Origin: Lotus japonicus
Taxonomy: Eukaryota; Streptophyta; Magnoliopsida; Fabales; Fabaceae
Assembly: GCF_012489685.1 (NCBI RefSeq)
Contig: NC_080046.1
Span: 34,993,176 to 35,057,175, forward strand
Direction: 5' to 3'
Length of the DNA: 64,000 bases
Below the pieces are notes generated by a model. It saw only the letters and a list, made by a program, of their open reading frames with translations, did not search any database and had not been told where the DNA came from. Shown here piece by piece: positions 42,130 through 51,877 of the stretch. The translations under genes and the position numbers were made by a program. Within the stretch, counting starts at the first letter, position 1, and every line of letters begins with the position of its first letter.

Positions 42130-44280
42130 CTTACTTATACTGTCTAAGCTTCGACCTTATAGTTATTACGCCTATTAATACCTTATTTGACCGTAGCTCG
42201 TATTTTAGCTATAGAAGTTATACGAGGTTTAGAATGACACGCTAAGCTTAGAAAGTAGTCTTCTACCGATGCGTTTAAAAGGAAGCTAGAAGCTGAAGAA
42301 TGAATCTTAGAGAGATTTCGTATAGATATTATACCTATGATGTCGGGAGTGTGTAGTTCCGAAGCGACATCATTGAGGATTTAATGTCAAGATATTTGTG
42401 ACTATTGGATGATAGGAACTCATTGACTGATCCAGTAGGTTTTTCTAGATTTCCACCTTCGATGTATTAGGTCTGATCAACTTAATATTGAGGGGGTGAT
42501 ATTCGGAATCACAGCTGGCTATGGACTTTGATAGAAGGATTGGTAAGATTAACTTGATCTGATCGAAGATTAGTTGAATTTGGGAGGAAAGTTCGTGTTA
42601 AGCACTTGATTGTACAAGATTAAGAATTGAACCTTTGGAAGTTGATGATTGTCGTATAGACATTAATTGGTTGGTTCGTGTGATTACTCCAAGTAGAAGT
42701 AGACTCAGTCAAAAGATTTAATGTTGGAAACATATTAGGTATTTTCTCGGAAGTTATGAAGTCATAAGTTATGTGATTACAGAGTGGAATTGTTAGAGAC
42801 CAAATAGGTTGGATTTAATCAGGTTATAGATGATAGCTTGATAAGTAGCAAGAGGGAGAAGAATTAACTTGGAACTAGATTGTTGTAGTCGAGTTCGAGG
42901 AATAAGTTTTGCTAAGTACATGATTAATTTGTGGAGACATTATAGTCTTAAGAAATGAATTTTCACTTGAAAAGTGTTAAAGGGTCAAAGGACATTACCG
43001 ATGCAAACTAGATAAAAGTTTAGATTTTAAGCCCAGGAAGTTTAACTTGAATGTGTAAGACTTAGAGAATCGTCAGGACTTTTCGGGAGTGACTAAGTGT
43101 TGAATCAATGATTAAGTAGAAAAAGAAAGTTTTAGCATAAGTTGAATCCTTGAGGTTGTTGATATGGATTTCAAAGAAAATATGCTCAGATTACTAAGTG
43201 AGATTTACTAAGTTGGATTGGAATCTTAGGGTTAAAATTGACCTTGAGAGTTGAGAATCACGTACGAGTAGGAGATTGGAGATCTGAAGATGAGTTGCGG
43301 ATTAAGACCTTGAAGTATAGTATAAGAGAGATCTTGAAGTAAAGAAATTCTGAGTTGTGTAGAGTGTTAAAGTTGGTTATAAGTTGGTAATCGATTGATG
43401 TTGATTATGAGACTGCGGACATAATGAACCATGTGATAAGATTTGAATGATGTTAGCATAACAAGTTATGACTATGGATATCAAGATCCTGTTATGAGTG
43501 TGAGAACGTGACGACACTTATCAGGTTGTTTGGGTAAGCGGAGGAGTTATAGTTTTAAGAAATGGATATTCACTTAAGGAGTATTGAGGGATTAAGAAGT
43601 TTATCGACGAGATGGTAATCAGGTTACAAGAAGGAAAGTGTTAGTATTAAGATGAATACTTGAAGTTATCATATTTGGACAGGCTACTCAGAGTCTAATA
43701 GTGAATGGAACTTTGTCATGGATTTCGGTGATGCATGCTAGAGTTAGCAAGTGAATTTTGCTCAGTTGAATAAGAATCCTATGATTAAGATTGACTTAGG
43801 GAGTTGAAAATCATGTATGAATAAGGGATGTAGTGGTGATAGCAGTTACGATAGTAGTTGAACCTCAGAAGGTTGGAGGATCGGATGATAAAATGACTAG
43901 TTAAGACCTTTGGGGTACAGTTATGAACTGATCTTCTAGAGGATAAGTCTCGATTTATGCGAAGCGTTAGGAATTTCAGTAAGTCTAAATTGGTTTGAGT
44001 AAGGAAGGTCTTGAGGACGGAGACAACAATAATGGATTGTTAGATAATGAGAGGATGATTAGCTTGTGAGTGGTCGATGAATTGATGATAAAGGGGATGA
44101 GTCTTGTCATATACAAGGTATTAAGACTCATGGTCGAGTTTTAATTTGAATGAGGACTAAGTAGAAGATTGATTTCGTGGTGCGAGCGACGATATTTACG
44201 GAGTTGGAAGTGACATTAATGGATTATTAGATTCCAACGTAATGTTTCGTCTAGGAGTGATCAAGCGATGGAGTTGAGTT
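42130..44280 (+). pseudogene. Tekay B decayed pol region, no open frame
   Basis: About 2.1 kb with stops in all frames. The first 400 bp are nearly identical to 63264-63660 of element C, with a run resembling the end of a protease domain (around GTGATATTCGGAATCA). Further on are repeated fragments such as TCATATTTGGACA..TGCT that look like worn RT coding sequence. No catalytic motif can be read. Confidence 0.55.
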
Positions 44281-44660
44281 TTGGATCATGAGTGCACGTC
44301 ACGAGGACAAGTTGAGCATTCACTCCGGAACATAGAGATGTACCGAGTTCCTAATCAGTATTTTGGACGAACAAGGGCAGAGGAGCAAGTGATTAAGGTT
44401 GTGCGATTGCACGAATGCCAACAAATATTATTTCCAACGGAGAACCGATTCAAGTGGTCGAACCGGACAACAGAGAGTTAGAGGACGATATGTCTTTTGA
44501 GTCGCCGTGGGTCAGCATTGGGGCTAGAAGAGTGAAACAATCGAAGGGAAAGCAGAGTGTTTTAGTGAAAAGTTATTTGGAACAAAGACACGGACGGTGC
44601 TATATGGGTATTAGAAGAAAAGATCAAGGAATAATATCCAGAACTTTTACGGACCCTTAA
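44281..44660 (+). pseudogene. Tekay B remnants of integrase zinc finger and chromodomain tail
   Basis: 44281-44440 reads, with frame changes, like the HHCC region of element A (the sense of LSIHSGT and AEEQVIKVVRLHECQQ against SIHPGMTK and CLTCQ). 44580-44660 reads like the end of a Tekay chromodomain protein (VLEEKIKE, a stop, then YPELL), followed by the usual GTTTCGAGGACGAAAC. The integrase core between them is deleted. A chromodomain directs insertion into heterochromatin in functional relatives. Confidence 0.55.
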
Positions 44661-44679
44661 GTTTCGAGGACGAAACTTT

Positions 44680-44697
44680 CTTTTTGGAGGGTAGTAA
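44680..44697 (+). other. Polypurine tract of Tekay B
   Basis: CTTTTTGGAGGGTAGTAA directly before the 3' LTR; the purine-rich stretch primes plus-strand DNA. Confidence 0.65.
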
Positions 44698-47600
44698 TGT
44701 AAGGCCCAAGTTTTTAAGCTTATGCTAAGTGAATAAACTTCTTATTCACGATTAGGGTTGATGTAATGTGAAGGGAAACCTGAACGAAAGTTTATTAAAT
44801 GAAATATATTTATGAAGGAGAAAGTTCAGGAAAAGTTCAAGGATTACATCATGATCGATAAAAGTTATAGCACGATTGTTATACGCTTAAACCTAGGTCA
44901 GAAACCCTAGTATATAGCTAATTTTCACTTTTAGGCACGATGGAAGTTAATTCCAAAAATCTTCAGAGAAATGTTAGAACTTCTCTTTTTCCATATATCA
45001 CAATCGTTTCGAGGCGAAACTCTAGGATCTACGAACGTCCGATTCCAATCATCGGAAGTTTGCCGAAAACGAATCCCTGGTATTTCAAAACCCTAGAATC
45101 ACCCGACTATGGGGACTTTATCTATTCAGAGCTTCAAATGAATATTCTACACGCGTACACCCATTTCTCTTGATGATTTCAATATTTCTTCCGAAGGAAG
45201 TTTTCTATTCCGACATTCGATGCAAAAAGCAACTTATCGGGTAAAATCGTTTTACACCGACTTTGCACCGACTTTGCATTAGTTGCCAAAAATACAAGGA
45301 GACCTCTTTATAGTTTTGGAATTCTTTTGCCAAAACATATCTATTAATTCACGGAGAATGTCGCCGGAAAAATCAGATTCGCGAAACTTTCATTTTCCCG
45401 CGAATTTCCAACCTTTATATATAGCAAAGAAAGGAAGAAAAACTCAAATTTTCCTCCATTTTCTCTCCTCAAAATCCGCGAGCTCATCCAAGGAAGAAGG
45501 AAGAAGAGTTTTTGTTCAAACCTTGCTTGATCGTTGATTAATCAGTTGCTGCTTCAAGGTTTCGAGGTATAGTCGCTAATCCTTACCTCTGATCGCTTTT
45601 TCCATAGCTTTTCTGTAGAGTTTTCTGAGCGGATAGTTTATGGGTTTTTGCAAAACTATCCTGAATCTTTCATTTCTGATTCTAAACCTCTTCTATATGT
45701 GCCCAAGATCACTTCTGTCGGATTAGATTTTCCGTTATGTCGCCGGAATTCCGCCGGAATCGATTTTAGCCTAAAATACCCATTTTGGAGTTTTTGGAGT
45801 AAAGCTTCAACCTTTAGGCTGAAAACTATCGCCTTAGCTTAGTGCTAGTAGGATTAGTTGTCATAAACGTCGTTAGTGACGTCCCTGCAAAATTTTATTT
45901 TTGGGATTTCAGTTTTGAAAATCCTAAGTTAAAAATCATGACCAAAATACCCCTGCGACAGTTTTTGATCCGATAATTTTTCCGAGTTTAGGGTACCCTT
46001 AGTTACGGCTAATGATAGCATAGGAACCAAGTTTGATCGAAGAAAAATCGAGCCCCATAATTAACCCAAGTGGCCGAGCCTATTAGAGGGGGGGGGAGGA
46101 AATTTCCATTTCCGAAAACTTGTTCTTTCGCGCTAGATTATCGTACCTCGGAGTATGTATTGCTTCGTGTAACCTTAGTAAGTATTGATAGTTTAGTTTC
46201 CGGTAGATTCTGATAGTATTTCTGTGGTTTTGCTCTAAAGGTGATTTTGAGGAATTCCCTGAGGAACAAGGCTTTGTTGGTGAGGAAGCGTTAGACGATC
46301 ATTCTGGAGAACCTTCAGGTGAGGGCTTCTCACTGAATCTCTAGTTAATGCTTAGGGTCGATGTTTCGACATTGTTTACTGTTTATGCACTGAGATTGTG
46401 TGTGATTGAAAATGTTTTCTGAGGCTTCGGCTCACAATGTAGATGATTCATCTACTGAATGTTTTTGAAGATTGACTTACATGCTATGTGCTATGTGGGT
46501 AATCTAGGATGTGTGGTGCATGCTTTATATGCTAAGTGCTAAGTGTTAATGTTGAAATTTCTTGATATATGACATGTTGTTGATTGTGATGATTTAAATA
46601 TGCTTTACACTGGAAATCTGAGATTCTGAATGGTGAGAATAGCGGGCAGGTCATGCCGATTTTATTTTGAGAGTTTTGAGAAAGTTTGATAGGACGAACG
46701 AGGTTCGGGCCTTGATTTTGTTTAGTGGATCGAGACATCCTCTGGAAGCGACTTGGGATTGGGAGATCCTGCAAATGTATAAGACTTGCGATAAGACAAA
46801 ATGGAATCTATTTTATAAAGAAAACTCATAAGACCTTAAATAACCTCTAAATCTTTAAGTAATGATAACAACCTCGAAGGAAGGCATTGGAAGTGAAATC
46901 TTAATTTTTGGAAAACGAGGAGTGTCGTCGGATCCAAGTGTTGAGTATGTTGTCGTTGTGCTGTTGGAGCAGCGTTTGATGTTGTGCTGTTGGAGCAGCG
47001 TTTATTGTTGTGCTGTTGGAGCAGCGTGTGTTATTGTGCTGTTGGAGCAGCGTGTGTTATTGTGCTGTTGGAGCAGCGTGTGTTGTGGTGCTGTTGGAGC
47101 AGCTATGTGTCGTTATGAAGTGTGTCTTTTGGTCGCAGAATCGACTTTACCTTAGGGTAAGCTTTTAGAGACTTTAACTTCCCTAGAACACGTGGCGACG
47201 TGTCGAGTGAGGTCGGAGACGTTGTTTGACTAATCATTTTGCATACATGCAACATTAATGAGGTATTAACACAGGACGTACTCTGGACCTCGTCGGTTTC
47301 CAAAATGGTCATAAGACCCGGAATGCCGTGAAAGAGCGTTTGTAGACGTTTCTTGTAGCAGACCGAAATGGCAGACCTACGGGTTTACTGCTGATCTAAC
47401 TACCCTGTGGGAGTAAGAGACATCACGGGCCGAAATGGCACCACCGTGGCTGGTGAAGGGCTGATCCGATGATGTCCATCCGTTCCGGATTGCATATTGG
47501 TTGACTGGGTTAACCTGCATACATATCACGCAACATGCATACTGACTTAGTTGATGAGTGTGGTTGCTATTTGATAAACTTACTTGGAACATGCTAATTG

Positions 47601-48418
47601 TTATTATTGTCGTTATGATTTTGTGGAACATGCAACCCTAGGAATGATATCTCTAGTTATAAGCCTAAGTGGCTATCTATTATTTGTACCTATTGGTTTT
47701 ATTATCTACATAGTTCTTTAGAGTTGACCCTCGCGTCTTCTGTGTGTGTTTTGGCGGACAACGCCTTTTGTCAGATGAGTATTGCGGACTGGTTCACCAT
47801 GGTCCACCCTTCGGGGGAAACTAGGTTGGGATGCTGGAACAGGAGCGCGTCGCGGTAGCGAGAGGATGACGGATGGTGTACATAGACTAGGTCGTTCTGG
47901 ATTTCGAATTCGGACGACGATCATGCTAGCATGTAGGTTTTAGTGCTGGTGTGAGCTCCTCAAGATGGGATTAGTGTAGGAGTAGAGTCTTAGCTCTGAA
48001 CATCATTTGTTTCTTTTGGGACAGGGTAGCTTCCCACCTATAGCTTTTGTGTGGTTTCTTTACAGGAATCACAGAGAGTTGGTTGGACTTAGGAGGTCTT
48101 GCTTCAGGCCGATGGGCCAGCTGATTCTCAGTTTTGAGGGATGGTGTTGCGGACACTTCACCTTTATTTTCAGTCTGTACATATTGCCTTCGGGCGCTAC
48201 ACTTTTCTTTCCGTCACTGGAGGTTTACTCGTGACGAGGTTACTACCACAGCGGGGGCTGTTTATATATTGTATATTAGTTCTGATTATTGTTATTGTTG
48301 GGTTTTATTTAATTCAGTCTTGTCTTAGTTATTATCGAAAAAAAAAATATTTCACGTTTTTCCGCATTAGGTTTACTTTTGGTTACTAAAGTGACGCCAC
48401 CGAAATCGGGGTGTTACA
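44698..48418 (+). mobile_element. 3' LTR of Tekay element B, 3,721 bp
   Basis: Same ends and features as the 5' LTR, including TATA at 45416 and the six-copy minisatellite at 46949-47105. Followed by the duplicated TTTCT and the resumed Sirevirus gag. Confidence 0.95.
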
Positions 48419-48423
48419 TTTCT

Positions 48424-49090
48424 CTACCTCTGAACTGAAACATGCATTGTCTGATATTATGAATAAGTATAACTCCTTATTGTCTAAGCATAAGAAGCTG
48501 AAAAAGAACTTATCTGTTGTTTCCAAGACTCCTTCTGAACATGAGAAAATTATTTCTGATTTGAAAAATGATAATCATGCCTTGATCAATTCTAACTCTG
48601 TGCTTAAGAACCAGATTGCTAAGTTAGAAGAAATTGTTGCCTGTGATGCCTCTGATTGTAGAAATGAATCTAAGTATGAAAAGTCTTTTCAAAGATTCCT
48701 AGCTAAAAGCGTGGATAGAAGCTTAATGGCTTCAATGATCTATGGCGTAAGCAGAAATGGAATGCATGGCATTGGCTATACTAAACCAATTAGAAATGAG
48801 CCCTCTGTGTCTAAAGCTAAATCCTTGTATGAATGCTTTGTTCCCTCTGGTACCATATTGCCTGATCCTGTACCTGCTAAAGTTGCTAAAAACCCTCTTA
48901 AAAAGGGATCCTTCTCTATGACTAAATATCATGCAAATATTCCTTTAAAATATCATGTTGAGACACCCAAGGTGATCAGAACCTCTGGGGTAACTAACAA
49001 GAGAGGACCCAGAAAGTGGGTACCTAAGGACAAGATTATCTACGTTGCAGATATCCTTGATAGCTCCACTGAAACACCAATCATGGTATC
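48424..49090 (+). CDS. Sirevirus gag, C-terminal part
   Basis: It resumes gag in the frame expected from 36224-37403. It holds a long coiled-coil-like region (NKYNSLLSKHKKLKKNL and NSVLKNQIAKLEE) and then a basic segment (NKRGPRKWVPKDKI). Such a gag extension is characteristic of Sireviruses; in that lineage it has been linked to dynein light-chain binding, which I cannot confirm here. The frame runs on to a stop at 49154 and overlaps the protease-integrase frame (+1 relative), so gag and pol are not in one continuous frame in this copy. Confidence 0.85.
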
Positions 49091-50150
49091 TGGACAGTGG
49101 ATGCTCGCGTCACATGACGGGAGAAAGGCGTATGTTCCGAGAGCTGAAACTTAAGCCTGGAGGCGAAGTTGGCTTTGGAGGAAATGAAAAGGGTAAAATT
49201 GTTGGTACTGGTACTATTTGTGTAGATAGTAGTCCATGCATTGATAATGTGTTATTGGTAGACGGCTTAACACATAACTTATTGTCTATAAGTCAATTAG
49301 CTGACAAGGGTTATGATGTTATATTCAATCAAAAGTCCTGCCGGGCTGTAAGTCAAATTGATGGCTCTGTTCTGTTTAACAACAAGAGGAAGAACAACAT
49401 TTATAAGATCAGATTATCTGAGTTGGAGGCTCAGAATGTGAAGTGCCTTCTGTCTGTTAATGAAGAGCAGTGGGTATGGCATAGACGGTTAGGGCATGCC
49501 AGTATGAGAAAGATTTCTCAGCTGAGCAAGCTAAACCTTGTCAGGGGCTTACCCAATCTGAAGTTCGCTTCAGACGCTCTTTGTGAAGCATGTCAGAAAG
49601 GCAAATTCACAAAAGTCCCTTTCAAGGCAAAGAATGTTGTCTCAACCTCAAGGCCGTTGGAACTTCTGCATATCGACCTTTTTGGACCAGTGAAAACTGA
49701 GTCTATAGGTGGCAAGAGATATGGGATGGTTATCGTTGATGACTATAGCCGCTGGACATGGGTAAAGTTTCTAACCCGCAAGGATGAGTCTCATGCTGTG
49801 TTCTCTACCTTCATTGCTCAAGTGCAAAACGAGAAGGCTTGTAGGATTGTGCGTGTCAGAAGTGACCATGGTGGAGAGTTTGAGAATGACAAATTTGAGA
49901 GTCTGTTTGATTCCTATGGAATTGCACATGATTTCTCTTGTCCCAGAACTCCTCAACAAAATGGTGTTGTTGAGAGGAAGAACAGAACTCTTCAGGAGAT
50001 GGCTAGAACCATGCTCCAAGAAACTGGCATGGCTAAGCACTTTTGGGCAGAGGCAGTAAATACAGCATGTTACATTCAGAACAGAATCTCTGTGAGACCA
50101 ATTCTGAATAAGACTCCTTATGAATTGTGGAAGAACATAAAACCCAACAT
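49045..50150 (+). CDS. Sirevirus pol: protease and integrase (frame ends at a deletion)
   Basis: The copia protease active-site block WYLDSGCSRHMTG is at the start. Next come the GAG-pre-integrase zinc region WHRRLGHASMRKI with CEACQKGK, and the integrase core with HIDLFGPV, VRSDHGGEFEN and QNGVVERKNRT, giving the D,D,E triad. The last family-like residues are PYELWKNIKPN. The sequence then jumps out of frame into RT text, so the 150 nt after 50150 (to the stop at 50301) are not genuine integrase. The C-terminal integrase part and the beginning of RT are deleted. Confidence 0.88.
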
Positions 50151-50151
50151 T

Positions 50152-51433
50152 TGCTCCAGTAGCAAGACTGGAGGCAATCAGACTGTTGATCTCTTTTTCA
50201 GTAAATCACAACATAGTTCTACATCAGATGGACGTGAAGAGTGCCTTCCTAAATGGTTATATTTCAGAGGAAGTCTATGTTCATCAACCCCCAGGTTTTG
50301 AAGATAAGAAGAAACCGGACCATGTGTTCAAATTGAAGAAATCACTCTACGGTCTGAAGCAAGCTCCCAGAGCATGGTATGAGAGACTCAGCTCATTCCT
50401 TCTGGAGAATGAGTTTGTAAGGGGTAAAGTAGATACAACTCTTTTCTGCAAGACTTATAAAGATGATATCTTAATTGTGCAAATTTATGTTGATGATATT
50501 ATATTTGGTTCTGCTAATCAATCTCTATGCAAAGAATTTTCTGAGATGATGCAGGCTGAATTTGAGATGAGTATGATGGGAGAATTAAAGTACTTTCTGG
50601 GAATACAAGTTGATCAGACACCAGAAGGAACATATATCCATCAGAGCAAGTACACTAAAGAACTTCTGAAGAAGTTCAATATGCTGGAATCTACAGTGGC
50701 CAAGACTCCAATGCATCCTACATGCATTCTGGAGAAAGAAGATAAAAGTGGTAAAGTATGTCAGAAGCTCTATCGTGGCATGATAGGTTCACTTCTATAC
50801 TTAACTGCATCTAGGCCAGACATACTATTTAGTGTTCATTTATGTGCTCGTTTCCAATCAGATCCAAGGGAAACCCACTTAACTGCTGTTAAGAGGATCC
50901 TAAGGTATCTGAAAGGCACCACTAACCTTGGCTTGATGTATAAGAAAACATCAGAGTATAAGCTTTCAGGTTACTGTGATGCTGATTATGCTGGAGATAG
51001 AACAGAGAGAAAAAGTACTTCTGGAAATTGTCAATTTCTGGGAAGCAATCTAGTCTCATGGGCAAGCAAGAGGCAATCAACCATTGCACTATCAACTGCA
51101 GAGGCAGAATATATCTCAGCAGCAATATGCAGCACTCGGATGCTCTGGATGAAACATCAGCTGGAGGATTATCAGATCCTTGAGAGCAATATCCCAATCT
51201 ATTGTGATAACACTGCTGCAATCTCATTGAGTAAGAATCCTATCTTGCATTCAAGGGCAAAACACATTGAGGTAAAGTATCACTTTATTAGAGATTATGT
51301 ACAGAAGGGCGTACTTCTTCTGAAGTTTGTTGATACTGACCATCAATGGGCAGATATCTTTACAAAGCCCTTAGCAGAGGATAGATTTAATTTTATTCTG
51401 AAAAATCTGAACACGGACTTTTGTCCAGAGTGA
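50152..51433 (+). CDS. Sirevirus pol: reverse transcriptase (N-terminus deleted) and RNase H
   Basis: The family-like frame starts at the deletion junction (APVARLEAIRLL equivalent) with no ATG of its own. Present are HQMDVKSAFLNGYISEEVYV, SLYGLKQAPRAWY, the catalytic block IYVDDIIFGSANQ, and RNase H with GYCDADYAGD, ALSTAEAEYISA, YCDNTAAISLSKN and ADIFTKPLAE. It is fully open to the TGA at 51431-51433. Function would be copying the element RNA and degrading the template, but the N-terminal fingers of RT are missing and the frame is shifted relative to integrase, so pol is broken in this copy. Confidence 0.88.
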
Positions 51434-51877
51434 AGATGGATCAGAACCTCTGACTATGATACTTCTTGATCAGAAGATGTCTAGTCCAGAAGGTAACTCA
51501 ATCAGAGTGTGTGTACCCACTGGTACTGATTCTGAAGCTGAGACATCAACACGTGTGTCAGTATTTCTGATGCATAGTTCCTTGTGCCCGTGTGACAGTC
51601 TGTTATGATTGCGTGTAGATGTGCTTCTCTCCTGTGTGTGATTTGTGTATTTACTATTACTATCTATCTTTAATTTTCAACCGTTGATCTTAAACTGATT
51701 TTTGAATCAACAACGGTTATTTGTCAAAACCCACTATACACACACGATCTCTTTCACTTCCGGTTTTTACTCTCTCTCTCTCTGCTATTTCAAAACCGCT
51801 TATCCTCGTTTTCTCTCTCGATCTCTCTTCATCTTTCAACCTTCATCTTCTACCTCAAACCTTCAACCGCTTCAAAA
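51434..51877 (+). promoter_or_regulatory. Pol-ORF3 intergenic leader with hairpin and CT-rich tract
   Basis: A hairpin-capable inverted repeat at 51679-51718 pairs AACCGTTGAT with ATCAACAACGGTT (three extra bases). Downstream are a weak TATA-like ACTATACA at 51733, a TCTCTCTCTCTCTC tract and a long pyrimidine-rich stretch up to the ORF3 ATG. This resembles a plant promoter and 5' leader, so ORF3 may have its own transcript; splicing from the full-length RNA is the alternative. Confidence 0.45.

Larger units (their letters stand above)
37404..48418 (+). mobile_element. Tekay-like Ty3/gypsy element B, 11,015 bp, very young, non-autonomous, TSD TTTCT
   Basis: LTRs at 37404-41124 and 44698-48418 have identical length (3,721 bp) and differ at about 13 positions by eye, roughly 0.35 percent. 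The target duplication TTTCT is perfect (37399-37403 and 48419-48423). The internal region has a primer-binding site, a gag without the capsid core, about 2.1 kb without recognisable coding capacity, traces of integrase and chromodomain, and a polypurine tract. It cannot have supplied its own enzymes, so it was mobilised in trans recently. It interrupts Sirevirus gag. Confidence 0.95.

Noticed and set aside
50615..50635. GIQVD text in the Sirevirus RT as a dynein light-chain binding motif
   Set aside because: This is the ordinary conserved YFLGIQV block of copia RT; the lineage-specific interaction is attributed to gag.
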